Assembly (NCBI GenBank): GCA_004794785.1
Contig: SJOL01007707.1
Span: 1,204,505-1,268,504, forward strand
Direction of reading: 5' to 3'
Source: Opisthorchis felineus
Lineage: Eukaryota > Platyhelminthes > Trematoda > Opisthorchiida > Opisthorchiidae
DNA: 64,000 bases
The position numbers were made by a program, and so were the translations under genes. This document shows positions 63,671 to 64,000 of this stretch, one piece after another (within the stretch, counting starts at the first letter, position 1; each line of letters opens with the position of its first letter). The notes beneath the pieces were generated by a model. The model was given only the letters and a program-made list of their open reading frames with translations. It did no database searches and was not told where the DNA came from.

Positions 63671-64000
63671 GAAATCTAGATTTTCACTTGACTGAAAAAC
63701 AGCAGAAAGTATACTGGAACGGATGGAAAATCAAATCAGTTAGTGCTTTCTTCTCTTGGTTTAAAATCAACAAAACATATATCTTAGGCATTAGCATGGA
63801 CAATCCCATCGGAACCCAATGGAATGAATTACAGAATAAACAAGACCTGCCCATGCTTAGACCATTGGAGGTTGTGCTGAAGGGTATTCGGTGGAGCCTG
63901 ATTTTGGCGGAATTCGCCCGTTAGCAGAGGAGATATGGATACCAAGGTCTGTGAACATAGTGAGGCAAATAATAGGTGTGTTACTTTGGCTAAACCTCGG
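63671..64000. other. Non-coding window end
   Basis: A 78-codon plus-strand frame (63688-63924) without recognisable domain; nothing else seen. Confidence 0.35.

Overview
This is a piece of a large, gene-poor, repeat-rich animal genome. The best guess is a flatworm, probably a digenean fluke. The reasons are a Penelope-like retroelement, several ~300-bp repeats carrying minimal type I hammerhead ribozymes (the architecture known from schistosome Salpha repeats and Penelope-like elements), tRNA-derived SINEs, fossil non-LTR reverse transcriptase, and one gene split by an 8-kb intron. The species cannot be fixed from the sequence alone. No bacterial features (operons, Shine-Dalgarno sites, CRISPR) are present. 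Most open frames over 60 codons are no longer than chance predicts.

Layout. 1-35 kb is mostly non-coding, with hammerhead-repeat loci at about 4.4-4.9, 17.9-18.2, 19.6-20.1 and 30.6-30.8 kb. It also holds tRNA-like/SINE sequences at 11.7, 22.2, 28.1 and 34.7 kb, a dead non-LTR reverse transcriptase at 29.1-29.8 kb, and two weak candidate exons (6.1 and 20.2 kb).

35.3-45.2 kb holds the one gene recognised with confidence: a glycogen-targeting regulatory subunit of protein phosphatase 1 (PPP1R3 family). It has a 1.36-kb exon with the PP1-docking RVRF motif and a terminal exon encoding a CBM21 carbohydrate-binding domain. They are joined in phase 0 across an intron of 8,009 bp. That intron contains an inverted pair of hammerhead motifs, one with every core residue intact on the sense strand. 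The pair lies between two ~360-bp inverted copies of an unidentified repeat.

45.2-56 kb has a tRNA-like element, a possible RT scrap, and a decayed Penelope-like element whose C-terminal half falls in a 727-base run of N. 56.16-60.04 kb is a (GATA)n tract followed, after a single N, by 948 uninterrupted ATGG units. These read as a spurious 1,270-codon ORF in all three forward frames. 60-64 kb has two weak exon candidates and a tandem of degenerate hammerhead repeats preceded by a tRNA-like promoter.

Working together: a PPP1R3 protein tethers the PP1 catalytic subunit to glycogen so that glycogen synthase is dephosphorylated. The other supported features are selfish or structural DNA. The most interesting system is the hammerhead repeat family, particularly the sense-strand ribozyme inside the PPP1R3 intron.
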